The notes under the pieces: model-generated
The model's input: the letters and a program-made list of their open reading frames with translations, nothing else
The model's database searches: none
What the model was told of the DNA's origin: nothing
Assembly: GCF_016918015.1 (NCBI RefSeq)
Contig: NZ_JAERMK010000018.1
Coordinates: forward strand, 58,963 to 122,962
DNA length: 64,000 nt
Origin: Glycomyces sp. YM15
Lineage (GTDB): Bacteria > Actinomycetota > Actinomycetes > Mycobacteriales > Micromonosporaceae
Reading direction: 5' to 3'
Made by a program: the position numbers and the translations under genes
Part shown: piece by piece, positions 36,908-45,416 of the stretch
Layout of the letters: the number at the start of each line of letters is the position of its first letter
How positions within the stretch are numbered: the first letter of the stretch is position 1

Positions 36908-39424
36908 ATGTACTACCCGCCCCACTTCCATGCCCTCCACGAGGGATGGACGCTCACCGCCGCCGACCTGGCCGCCGACGCCCCCGGGGGAGTGGCGGCG
37001 CCGCTCGCCGAGGGCATCGCGGCCGTCGTCCCCGGCGAAGCGCACCTCGACCTGCTGCGGGCCGGACTGATCGAGGATCCGTTCGACGGTGACAACGAGG
37101 CCGCGCAGCAGTGGATCGGCGACACCGCCTGGACCTTCAGGACCGTGTTCGACTGGACCGACGACGGCTCGGCCCGCCACGACCTGGTCGCGCACGGCCT
37201 CGACACCGTGGCCGCCGTGACGCTCAACGGCATCGCGATCGGCCGCACGGAGAACCAGCACCGCTCCTACCGCTGGGACGTCCGGGAGGCGCTGCGCGAG
37301 GGCGAGAACACGCTCACCGTCGAGTTCGCGGCGCCGGTCCCCGAGACCGAAGCCCGCGCCGAGCGCGACGGGGTGCTGCCGAGCACCAATCACCACGAGT
37401 ACAACCAGCTGCGGAAGATGGCCTGCTCCTTCGGGTGGGACTGGGGCATCGACGTCGCGGGCGCGGGGATCTGGAAGCCCATCGGCCTCGAATCCTGGTC
37501 GGGCACACGGGTCGCCGCCGTCCGGCCCCTCGTCGACGTGGTCGCGAACGGCGACGGCCACGACGGCGTCCTCACCGTTCATCTCGAGATCGAACGCGCG
37601 GCGGGCGACGACGATGTGGAAGTCCTGGTGATCGTCGTCGGTCCCGATGGCCGTCCATTGGAGACCTCCGCTGCCGTGGCCTCGGGCACGAACTCCACTG
37701 TGGTCGTAATGGACGTGCCTGACGTGCGCCGGTGGTGGCCGGTCGGCTACGGCGACCAGCCGCTGTACGACGTGAGCATCGAAGCGGGGGACGGGCACTG
37801 GCGCGGGCGGGTCGGATTCCGCACCGTCGAACTCGACACCGCACCGGACGAAGCGGGTGCGCCGTTCCACCTGAAGGTCAACGGTGAGCGGATCCTCGTG
37901 CGCGGCGCGAACTGGATTCCCGACCACGCGTTCCTCACCGAGATCGACCGCGACCGGTACGCGCAGCGCGTCGAAGACGCCCTCGAGGCGAACATCAACC
38001 TGCTGCGCGTGTGGGGCGGCGGCATCTACGAGTCCGACGACCTCTACGACCTCGCCGACGAGCACGGCCTGCTCATGTGGCAGGACTTCCTCTTCGCCTG
38101 CGCCGCGTACAGCGAGGACGAACCGCTGCGAACCGAGATCGAGGCCGAGGTCCGCGAGAACGTCACCCGCCTCAGCCCGCACCCCTCGCTCGTCCTGTGG
38201 AACGGCAACAACGAGAACACCTGGGGCTCGGTCGACTGGGGCTGGGCCCACCGCCTCGGCGGGCGCGGCTGGGGCGACGCCTACTACCGCGAGCTGCTGC
38301 CCGCGCTCTGCGCCGAACTCGACTCCACCCGCCCGTACTCGCCCGCGAGCCCGTACTCCTACGGCGACTACCGCTACCCCAACGACGAACGCTACGGGAC
38401 CATGCACGTCTGGGACGTCTGGAACCAGGTCGACTACAAGGTCTACGCGGACTATCGGCCCCGGTTCGTGTCCGAGTTCGGCTTCCAGGCCCCGCCCGCC
38501 TGGTCGACGCTCGTCTCGGTGGTGCACGACGAACCGCTCGACCCGTTCGGCGCCGAAATGCTCGTGCACCAGAAGGCGCACCGCGGCAACGAGAAACTGC
38601 AGCGCGGCTGGCAGGGCCACCTGCCCGATCCGCAGTCCATCGAGGACTGGCACTGGACGACCCAGCTCAACCAGGCGCATGCCATCCGCTTCGGCGTCGA
38701 GCACTACCGCTCGCTCACCCCGCACTGCACGGGCACGATCCTGTGGCAGCTCAACGACAACTGGCCCGTGGTCTCCTGGGCGGCCGTGGACTTCGCCGGC
38801 CACCGCAAGCCGCTGTGGCACACGCTGCGCGACGCCTACGCGCCGCGCCTGGCGACCTTCCAGCCGCGCCCGTCAGCGGAGAGCCGCGCGAACGCCTGGG
38901 AAGGACTCGTCCCCGAGTTCGACCTGATCGCGCTGGTCCTCGTCAACGACACCGGCGAGTCCTACTCCGGGTCGTTCACCGTGACCCGTGAGGCGTTCGA
39001 CGGCACGGTGCTCGCCAAGGCCGTGGTCGAGGCCCGAGTGGACGCTCGCGACGGTGCGACGATCGCCGTCCCGGCCGAGGTCGCGACGTTCCACGACGCG
39101 GCCGACGAGTACCTCCGGGCCGAAGGCGAGGGCTTCGCTCCGGCGTTCCACTATGGTGCCGAGGTCGTCGACCAGCGCCTCGCCCCGCGACCGTTCGAGG
39201 TCGAGGCCGAAGCCGCCGAGGGCGGTTGCGTGCTGCACGTGACCGCGACCGGCCTGGTGCGGGACCTGTTCTGCCACGCGGACAAGGTCGACCCGGCGGC
39301 CCGGGCCGAGCAGGGCATGCTGACGCTGCGCGCGGGGGAGACGGCGGCGATCAAGATCCACTCGTCCGCCGGCGACCCGGCCGCTTTCGCCGCGGTGCTG
39401 CGCTGCGCGAACGACCTGCGTTGA
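36908..39424 (+). CDS. Beta-mannosidase, GH2
   Basis: An 838-residue exo-enzyme releasing mannose from beta-1,4-manno-oligosaccharides. Domains run jelly-roll (about 1-190), Ig-like (190-295), TIM barrel (295-610) and C-terminal sandwiches. CSFGWDWGIDVAGAGIWKPI is the beta-mannosidase-specific signature, with acid/base E436 in WNGNNENTWG and nucleophile E523 in SEFGFQAP. The start follows GAGGAG by 7 nt. As last gene of the operon it ends at a 17-bp hairpin. It names the likely substrate of the operon: beta-mannan or galactoglucomannan fragments. Confidence 0.93.
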   Translation: MYYPPHFHALHEGWTLTAADLAADAPGGVAAPLAEGIAAVVPGEAHLDLLRAGLIEDPFDGDNEAAQQWIGDTAWTFRTVFDWTDDGSARHDLVAHGLDTVAAVTLNGIAIGRTENQHRSYRWDVREALREGENTLTVEFAAPVPETEARAERDGVLPSTNHHEYNQLRKMACSFGWDWGIDVAGAGIWKPIGLESWSGTRVAAVRPLVDVVANGDGHDGVLTVHLEIERAAGDDDVEVLVIVVGPDGRPLETSAAVASGTNSTVVVMDVPDVRRWWPVGYGDQPLYDVSIEAGDGHWRGRVGFRTVELDTAPDEAGAPFHLKVNGERILVRGANWIPDHAFLTEIDRDRYAQRVEDALEANINLLRVWGGGIYESDDLYDLADEHGLLMWQDFLFACAAYSEDEPLRTEIEAEVRENVTRLSPHPSLVLWNGNNENTWGSVDWGWAHRLGGRGWGDAYYRELLPALCAELDSTRPYSPASPYSYGDYRYPNDERYGTMHVWDVWNQVDYKVYADYRPRFVSEFGFQAPPAWSTLVSVVHDEPLDPFGAEMLVHQKAHRGNEKLQRGWQGHLPDPQSIEDWHWTTQLNQAHAIRFGVEHYRSLTPHCTGTILWQLNDNWPVVSWAAVDFAGHRKPLWHTLRDAYAPRLATFQPRPSAESRANAWEGLVPEFDLIALVLVNDTGESYSGSFTVTREAFDGTVLAKAVVEARVDARDGATIAVPAEVATFHDAADEYLRAEGEGFAPAFHYGAEVVDQRLAPRPFEVEAEAAEGGCVLHVTATGLVRDLFCHADKVDPAARAEQGMLTLRAGETAAIKIHSSAGDPAAFAAVLRCANDLR

Positions 39425-39432
39425 GTGAACTG

Positions 39433-39469
39433 CGGTCGGCATGCGAAGCACCGCTTCGCATGCCGACCG
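39433..39469 (+). terminator. Strong terminator of the beta-mannoside operon
   Basis: A perfect 17-bp stem (CGGTCGGCATGCGAAGC with GCTTCGCATGCCGACCG) with a 3-nt loop starts 9 bp after the beta-mannosidase stop codon. The remaining gap to 39656 shows nothing convincing. Confidence 0.85.
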
Positions 39470-39656
39470 ACCTCACGGCCTACCAGGAGGTCAAGGCCCA
39501 CCAGGCTCCCCGGCAGCCCCGAAATCGCCCGGCTGCGGACGGCACCGCGGGCACACCAACCCGAGGGCACTCCACCGTCCGCGCACGATCGGTGCGGGCG
39601 AACCTGCAGGCCTCGGCGCCGTCACGCAGCTGGGTGAACCTTGTGGCACAGGGCGT

Positions 39657-40871
39657 TCATGCGGCCGTCGGTCGTACGGCATCTCGCGAAGCCACGGCAG
39701 TGGACATCGGCGGCGTCATCGCCCGATCCAGATCGGCGATCAGATCCTCCGGCGCTTCGAGGCCGATCGAGAGCCTGACCAGGCTGTCCGCCGGCTTCGC
39801 CGCGGCGGCGACGGGCCGGTGGGTCAACGCCGCCGGATGCTGCATCAGCGAGTCGACACCGCCCAGCGACACCGCATGCGTGAACAGCCGCACCGCAGAC
39901 GTCACGTGCGCCGCCTGCTCGAACCCTCCCCGCAGATCGACCGAGATCATCGCCCCGGTGCCCCGCATCTGGCGCCCGAGCAGTCCCCCCGGGTCCCCGT
40001 CGCGCCCCGGATAGTGAACGCGGGCCACGCCCGGGTGGCGTTCGAGCCAGGCGGCGACGCGCTGCGCGGTCGCCTGCTGCGCCCGCACCCTGATCGGCAG
40101 CGTCGTCAGCCCCCTGTGGAGCAGGTACGCCCCGAGGGGATGCAGCAGTCCGCCCGTCACCGCGCGGACCCGCCGCAGCGCGGCAGCGGTCTCCTCGCCG
40201 CAGGCGATGACCCCGGCGACCACATCGCCGTGCCCGCCCAGATACTTCGTCGCGCTGTGCAGGACCATCGAGGCGCCGAAGTCGATCGGGTTCTGCAGCA
40301 CCGGCGTGGCGAACGTGTTGTCCACGAGCACCGGCACACCCTGCGCCGCCGCAACGACCGCGCCGATGTCGACCAACTCGAGGGTCGGGTTCGCCGGAGT
40401 CTCGAGCACGACCATCGCCGTGTCGGACCGGATCGCGCCCGCGACCTCCTCGGCCGCGCAGAACTGGGTCTCCGTCCCGAGCAGCCCCGAGGACAGGAGG
40501 TGGTCGGTCCCGCCGTACAGCGGGCGGACCGCCACGACGTGACGACCGGTCCCGGCCGCGAGGATAGCGGCCGTCATCGCCGCCATGCCCGAGGAGAACG
40601 CCACCGCCGCCTCAGCGTGCTCGAGCCGCGCCAGCGCCGACTCGAACCGCGCCACGGTCGGATTCCACAGCCGCGCGTACACCGAGCCGCCCTCGGCGGT
40701 CGGCGTCCCGCCGTTCGCCATGGCCTCATAGGAGAGGCCGCCGGCCTCGATGCCGGGCAGGGGATTGGTCGACGAGAGGTCGATCGGCAGTGCGTGCACG
40801 CCGAGCTCCGCGAGGTCCTCGCGGCCCGCGTGTACCGCGACGGTGTCGAATTGCAGGTGAGGCGCATTCAT
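39657..40871 (-). CDS. Trans-sulfuration-family PLP enzyme, methionine gamma-lyase-like
   Basis: A 404-residue fold-type I PLP enzyme. K209 in ATKYLGGHGD forms the Schiff base, SSGMAAM holds the phosphate, and SLGGVDSLMQHPA is the C-terminal substrate site. The divergent neighbour is an Lrp/AsnC regulator, an arrangement like mdeA-mdeR in pseudomonads, which favours methionine (or other sulfur amino acid) degradation. Cystathionine gamma-lyase or synthase activity cannot be excluded. The ATG at 40871 gives the expected length. Confidence 0.87.
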   Translation of the reverse strand: MNAPHLQFDTVAVHAGREDLAELGVHALPIDLSSTNPLPGIEAGGLSYEAMANGGTPTAEGGSVYARLWNPTVARFESALARLEHAEAAVAFSSGMAAMTAAILAAGTGRHVVAVRPLYGGTDHLLSSGLLGTETQFCAAEEVAGAIRSDTAMVVLETPANPTLELVDIGAVVAAAQGVPVLVDNTFATPVLQNPIDFGASMVLHSATKYLGGHGDVVAGVIACGEETAAALRRVRAVTGGLLHPLGAYLLHRGLTTLPIRVRAQQATAQRVAAWLERHPGVARVHYPGRDGDPGGLLGRQMRGTGAMISVDLRGGFEQAAHVTSAVRLFTHAVSLGGVDSLMQHPAALTHRPVAAAAKPADSLVRLSIGLEAPEDLIADLDRAMTPPMSTAVASRDAVRPTAA

Positions 40872-40913
40872 GACCAGAATCTAAGCCGAACCGCAACAAC
40901 CTGCAATACTTAC

Positions 40914-40927
40914 TGCGGAAACCCGCA
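40914..40927. promoter_or_regulatory. Inverted repeat TGCGG-AAAC-CCGCA between PLP enzyme and AsnC gene
   Basis: A 5-bp perfect inverted repeat in the 98-bp divergent gap, flanked by further TGC/GCA half-sites. Candidate binding site for the AsnC regulator. Confidence 0.35.
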
Positions 40928-40969
40928 TGAAATGCAGAAATCCATGAAGATTCTCCGGAAGGAGCCGAT

Positions 40970-41536
40970 ATGGCGGACGAGCGGTCGAAGAAAACACAAC
41001 CCCCGCCGCTGGACGGCACCGACCTGGCCATCCTCGCCGCCCTCGCCGAGGACGGCCGGATGACGAACGCCGCGCTCGCGGCCCGCGCGGGCGTCGCCGA
41101 ATCGACCTGCGCGTACCGCCTCCGCGCGCTGCGCGAGTCCGGCGTCCTCACCGGCATCGCCGCCCGCCTCAACCCCGAGGCCTTCGGCCGCCCCCTCCAC
41201 GCGATCATCAAGGTGCGCTTGGGCAGCCACAGTCGCGAACACGTGCACAACCTCTACGACCGCCTCGTCGAGCTGCCCGGGGTGATGACCGTCTTCCACG
41301 TCGGCGGCGACGACGACTTCCTCCTCCACGTCGCCGTGGCCGGACCCGAAGCGCTGCGCGACCTCATCCTGGAGCACGTGACCGCCCACGCCGTCGTGCG
41401 CCAGACCGAGACCCAGCTCGTGTTCGAAGTCCGCGACGGGCGCGGCGTCCTGCCCCGCTTACCCACTGAGTCGTCGGCCCCGGATGCGAAGCTGGACCTC
41501 CAGTCATCAACGAGGAGGCGCGCATGGGCAAGGTGA
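40970..41536 (+). CDS. Lrp/AsnC-family regulator
   Basis: A 188-residue protein: winged helix (about 15-60, LDGTDLAILAALAEDGRMTN with later AESTCAYRLRAL) followed by a RAM ligand-binding domain (about 75-150). Such proteins sense amino acids. It likely controls the divergent PLP enzyme. The 3' end overlaps the next gene by 13 nt. Confidence 0.9.
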   Translation: MADERSKKTQPPPLDGTDLAILAALAEDGRMTNAALAARAGVAESTCAYRLRALRESGVLTGIAARLNPEAFGRPLHAIIKVRLGSHSREHVHNLYDRLVELPGVMTVFHVGGDDDFLLHVAVAGPEALRDLILEHVTAHAVVRQTETQLVFEVRDGRGVLPRLPTESSAPDAKLDLQSSTRRRAWAR

Positions 41537-42132
41537 TCTGTGGCATCACGATCTCGGCCGACGGCTACGCGGCCGGGCCCAACCAGACCGAGGAACGCCC
41601 GTTCGGCGACGACGGCGGCAACGGGAGGGGCGAGGGGCTGCACGCCTGGATGTTCGCGACCCCCGAAGAGAACCCCGCCGAGATCGCCCAGATGACCGCC
41701 GCCAAGGCGTTCATCATGGGACGCAACATGTTCGGACCCGTTCGCGGCCCCTGGGACCGCGAATGGAACGGCTGGTGGGGCGACAACCCGCCGTACCACG
41801 CCCCGGTCTTCGTGCTCACCCACCACGCGCGCGAGACCGTCAGGATGGACGGCGGCACCACCTACACCTTCGTGACCGACGGCATCGAATCCGCGCTGGC
41901 GCAGGCCCGCGAGGCGGCCGGCGACGGCGAGATCGCCGTCATGGGCGGCGCGACCACCGTGAACCAGTACCTCGCCGCCGGACTGATCGACGAACTGCGG
42001 CTTCACATCGCGCCCATCACCATCGGCGCCGGGAGCCGCCTCTTCGAAGGCGTCCCGCCGCTCAAGCTCGAGCAGGTGAGCGTCCGCGGCGCGACAGCGG
42101 TCACCCACGTGACCTACCGCGTCCTCAAGTGA
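41524..42132 (+). CDS. Dihydrofolate-reductase-like protein (RibD C-terminal family)
   Basis: A 202-residue NADPH-type reductase of the YyaP/YwjB group. VICGITISADGYAAGP at the start and VMGGATTVNQYLAAGLIDELRLHIAP near the end are typical. The family's substrates are mostly unknown. The ATG at 41524 has AGGAGG and overlaps the AsnC gene, so the two are co-transcribed. A second family member is at 57434-58063. Confidence 0.88.
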   Translation: MGKVICGITISADGYAAGPNQTEERPFGDDGGNGRGEGLHAWMFATPEENPAEIAQMTAAKAFIMGRNMFGPVRGPWDREWNGWWGDNPPYHAPVFVLTHHARETVRMDGGTTYTFVTDGIESALAQAREAAGDGEIAVMGGATTVNQYLAAGLIDELRLHIAPITIGAGSRLFEGVPPLKLEQVSVRGATAVTHVTYRVLK

Positions 42133-42195
42133 ACCGGTCCGTGCGCCGACGTCATCGCGAGGCCGCGGCCGCACCGACGGGCAACGTTCCGTAGC

Positions 42196-43434
42196 TCAGA
42201 GCGCCGGAATCACTCGGGTGGTGACCAGGCCGAGGTCGCGCATGAATCGTTCGAGCGCGATCGCGGCGATGCCCTCCATCCCGCACGTGGGGGAGAGCTC
42301 GATCGCGAGATCGGCCGCGGCGTCCCCGGGAGAGTCATCGAGGACGCGGCGCCGGACGATCGGTGCGACCCGCTCCCGCCATACCGGCCACCCGGCCCAG
42401 CCCTTCAGGGCGATGACCTCGGGGTTGAGGATGGCGACGATATCGGCGAGCGCGGCGCCGAGGTAATGGGCGCTGCGCTCGATCGTCGCGACGGCGGCCC
42501 GGTCCCCGTCCTTCGCGGCGTCGGCGAGGGCCGCGACGAGGTCGAAGCCCTCGGGACCTTCGGCCGGGGCCGCTACGAGGTCGACGCCTTCGGCAAGAGG
42601 GTGGCCGGGAGCGATCTCGGCCAGGGTCCTTCGGATGCCCGGGATGCCGACATAGGCCTCGACGCAGCCCTTGCGTTCGCACTGGCACCGACGCCCGTCG
42701 AAGACCAGGAGGCTGTGGCCCCATTCGCCCGCCGCATTCGTGGCGCCGCGAACGACCGCGCCGTTCTGGATGATCCCCGCGCCCACCCCGAATCCGAGGC
42801 TGACGGCGACCACGTTCGCGACGCGCCTCCCGGCGCCGAGCCAGAGCTCCGCGGTTGCGATGGCCTTCAGGGGGTTGTCGACCACGACCGGGAGGCCGAG
42901 CGTGTCGCGCAGGCGGTCGAGATGGAGCCAGATGGCGTCGGGCGTCGTCGCGGCCTTCACCGGGCGCTGCATGCCGCCGGGCAGCAGGATCCCGATGCCG
43001 AAGACGTCCTCGCGCTTCGCTTGCGCCCGTTCAAGAACGGTGTCGAGGGTGCGGACGATCCAGTCGATGACCTCGTCGGCCTCCGCAACGGATTCGTCAG
43101 AGGTCGCCTCGACTGTCGCGAGCTCCCCGAGCGCCGCGTCGAACACCGTCGCCTCCAGGTACCGGTCCTCCACGTAGACGCCGACCACGCGGCCCCGGTC
43201 GGCGTTGAGCCGCAGGCCGGTCGTGGGCCTCCCGATGCCGGTGCTCAGCAGCCCGGTCTCCGCGACGATCCCGTGCTTGAGCAGGTCTTGCACGATCGTG
43301 GAGACCGTTCCGAGGCTCAAGCCCGTGGCCTCCGCGAGTTCGCCGCGGGTCGACTCGCCCGCCGCGAGCAGGGAACGCACGACCACGAGCCGCGATTCGC
43401 TGCGGATGTCGCGTGACGTAAGCCTGCCGGACAC
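42196..43434 (-). CDS. ROK-family transcriptional regulator (copy C)
   Basis: A 412-residue NagC/XylR-like regulator: winged helix at about 15-70 (VVVRSLLAAGESTRGELAEATG), ROK domain with zinc motif CQCERKGCVE. No transporter or catabolic operon is adjacent, so its regulon is unknown; it may act elsewhere. It is clearly diverged from the two ROK regulators at 26624-29123. Confidence 0.9.
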   Translation of the reverse strand: MSGRLTSRDIRSESRLVVVRSLLAAGESTRGELAEATGLSLGTVSTIVQDLLKHGIVAETGLLSTGIGRPTTGLRLNADRGRVVGVYVEDRYLEATVFDAALGELATVEATSDESVAEADEVIDWIVRTLDTVLERAQAKREDVFGIGILLPGGMQRPVKAATTPDAIWLHLDRLRDTLGLPVVVDNPLKAIATAELWLGAGRRVANVVAVSLGFGVGAGIIQNGAVVRGATNAAGEWGHSLLVFDGRRCQCERKGCVEAYVGIPGIRRTLAEIAPGHPLAEGVDLVAAPAEGPEGFDLVAALADAAKDGDRAAVATIERSAHYLGAALADIVAILNPEVIALKGWAGWPVWRERVAPIVRRRVLDDSPGDAAADLAIELSPTCGMEGIAAIALERFMRDLGLVTTRVIPAL

Positions 43435-43582
43435 GAGCCCTCCCGGATCCTGCGGAATGTTCGGACTCGAAGACTAACAAAGCGATCCGTCCATATTCAT
43501 CCTCAATGACGCCCGCCACCGCACCCGCATCCGGCCCGACCGCGGCCGGGCGGAGCGCCCGCGGCCGTCTGCCACGGGAACC

Positions 43583-44512
43583 TCATGCGGGCGCGACCAG
43601 GCTGCCCGGGTCGGTGTTCGCTCCGCACAGCACGACGGCGACCGTTGCCGCGGCATCGATCCCGGAACGTCCGCTGAGGACTCCGGCCAGGGCGGTCGCC
43701 GCGCCGTGCTCGACGACCAGACGCCGCTGATCCCACAGCGATTGGCGCGCGGCGATGATGTCCTCGTCGCCGACGAGGATCGAGTTCACCGAGGCGCGCT
43801 GAGCGGCCGCGAACGCGATGTCACCGACCCGCTTGGCCCCCAGAGCGTCGGCGGCGACGCCGGAAACCTCCACATCGACCGGTGCTCCGGCCCGCAGGGC
43901 CTCGTGCAGGGTCGGTGCCCGTTCGGGTTCGACGGCGACGACGCGGACGCCGTGCTCGGCCGCGACCGTGGCGATCCCGGCGAAGAGTCCGCCGCCGCCC
44001 ACGGCGACGACGATGTGCGTGACGTTCGGCAGGTCGCGCAGGATCTCGAGTGCGACGGTCCCGGCCCCGGCCGCGACGGCGGGCTGGTCGTAGGCGTGGA
44101 CGAACGTCGCTCCGTTCTCGGCCACATGGCGCCCGGCGGCTTCGTAAGCCTCGGCGTACTGGTCGCCGATCTGGTGCACCCGGGCCCCGAGGGCGCGGAG
44201 CTCGGCCACCTTCATCGCCGGGGCGGTGGTCGGGACGAAGACCGTGGCGGGCACGCCGAGCGTCGAGGCGGCGTAGGCGGCCGCGAGGCCGGCGTTGCCG
44301 CCGCTCGCGCAGACCACGCCGACCTCGGGGTCGAGTTCTCCTGCCTCGCGGGCGGTCAGGAGCCGGTTGAAGGATCCGCGCGGCTTGAAACTCCCGGTGT
44401 GCTGCGTGAACTCCGCCTTGAAGTACCGGCCGTCGGCCTTGAACAGCGGGGTGTCGCGGACGAAGGGAGCGATCCTCTCGGCGGCCTCCAGCACGTCCTT
44501 GAGATTGATCAT
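43583..44512 (-). CDS. PLP-dependent serine/threonine dehydratase-like enzyme
   Basis: A 309-residue fold-type II PLP enzyme predicted to deaminate threonine, serine or a hydroxy amino acid. K43 in GSFKPRGS forms the Schiff base, ASGGNAGLA binds the substrate carboxylate and VAVGGGGLFAG the PLP phosphate. It lacks the C-terminal ACT regulatory domain of biosynthetic IlvA, so a catabolic role is likely. It stands alone between a ROK gene and a phosphatase gene on the same strand. Confidence 0.88.
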   Translation of the reverse strand: MINLKDVLEAAERIAPFVRDTPLFKADGRYFKAEFTQHTGSFKPRGSFNRLLTAREAGELDPEVGVVCASGGNAGLAAAYAASTLGVPATVFVPTTAPAMKVAELRALGARVHQIGDQYAEAYEAAGRHVAENGATFVHAYDQPAVAAGAGTVALEILRDLPNVTHIVVAVGGGGLFAGIATVAAEHGVRVVAVEPERAPTLHEALRAGAPVDVEVSGVAADALGAKRVGDIAFAAAQRASVNSILVGDEDIIAARQSLWDQRRLVVEHGAATALAGVLSGRSGIDAAATVAVVLCGANTDPGSLVAPA

Positions 44513-44623
44513 CGGTCGCTCCTTCCGTGGTTTCGATCGGTCGGCACGACTGTATCCACCGGCTCGCCGGGGGAGCGCGCGAACGGGCCGGGAGGGACGA
44601 CGCTCCCGGCCCCGCTGCCGGTC

Positions 44624-44692
44624 TTACTCCCAGTCCTCGATGACGTCGTCGATGGCGCTGTTGAAGTCGGCCGGGCTGAGCCGTCGAAGTGC
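44624..44692 (-). other. Protein-like tail in frame after the histidine phosphatase stop codon
   Basis: Directly after the TGA of the phosphatase gene the same frame continues as ALRRLSPADFNSAIDDVI then EDWE and a TAA. It looks like a real protein end. The stop codon lies at a 16-bp tandem repeat (44679-44710), so a small duplication may have created or moved the stop. Alternatively it is a chance reading frame. Confidence 0.35.
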
Positions 44693-44710
44693 TCAGCCGT
44701 CGAGGTGCTC
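44679..44710. repeat. 16-bp tandem duplication at a gene end
   Basis: AGCCGTCGAAGTGCTC is followed at once by AGCCGTCGAGGTGCTC (one mismatch). The pair spans the stop codon of the histidine phosphatase gene on the minus strand. Confidence 0.8.
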
Positions 44711-45319
44711 GGTCGCGGCGAGGCGCAGGACCAGGCGACCGCGGTACCGGTCGTCCTCGTGCAGCGTGGTGATGCTGCCCGAGCGGGCCTTGAAGAGCGC
44801 GTAGCCGAGCGTTTCGATCGGCATCCGGATCCAGGCGGCGACCACGAACGTGAACGCGAAGCCGTGGGTCACGATGATCTGGTGCTCGCACGGGCTCCGG
44901 GTGATCTCGTCCATGATCGCGTAGACGCGCTGCGCGACTTGGGTCCTCGATTCGGAGCCCGGGACGGGGAAGTGCCCCATCCGGTCGCCCTCCACCGGCG
45001 GCGGCGTGAAGAGCTCGTCCCATCGTGACTGCGGGTGCCCCTCGGCCTCGCCGAACGACGACTCCCGCAACCGGGCGTCGAGGACCGGCTCCAGCCCGAA
45101 CCGCTTGCCGATCACATCGGCGGTCTGGCTGGTGCGCTGGAGATCCGAGGAGTAAAGCTCCACTTGCGACTCACTCGGGACGGCCGCCCGCAGGGCTTCG
45201 GCGATGCGTCCGGCGGCTTCGACGCCCGCAGGAGTGAGGTCGGAGTCGTGCCAACCGCCGACGCGCCCTTCGACGTGGTGGGTGGCCTGCGGATGGGTGA
45301 CGACGTGGAGCGTGCGCAT
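44693..45319 (-). CDS. Histidine phosphatase family protein
   Basis: A 208-residue protein of the phosphoglycerate-mutase-like phosphatases. The catalytic motif, usually RHG, reads THPQATHH, so the usual Arg is replaced; the second His is VTHGFAF and ELYSSDLQRTSQTA is the conserved middle motif. The altered RHG raises the chance of changed activity, though similar variants exist. Its stop codon lies in a tandem repeat. A LacI gene diverges from it. Confidence 0.85.
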   Translation of the reverse strand: MRTLHVVTHPQATHHVEGRVGGWHDSDLTPAGVEAAGRIAEALRAAVPSESQVELYSSDLQRTSQTADVIGKRFGLEPVLDARLRESSFGEAEGHPQSRWDELFTPPPVEGDRMGHFPVPGSESRTQVAQRVYAIMDEITRSPCEHQIIVTHGFAFTFVVAAWIRMPIETLGYALFKARSGSITTLHEDDRYRGRLVLRLAATEHLDG

Positions 45320-45416
45320 GGGTCTGGGCCTCTCTGAGCGGGGGAGTGCTCGACTCTAGACCGATGGGCCGTCGAGCATTCGCATAGGATTGGCGCCGAC
45401 GCAGAGGAGGGCGGGC

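Noticed and set aside
39470-39656. Possible gene fragment between the beta-mannoside operon terminator and the PLP enzyme
   Set aside because: The open frames through it are basic and low in complexity and lack a start with ribosome-binding site.
43541-43568. GC-rich imperfect hairpin between the ROK and dehydratase genes
   Set aside because: The stem needs a two-base bulge and lies downstream of a minus-strand stop only loosely; in DNA this GC-rich such pairing is common, so it was not listed as a terminator.
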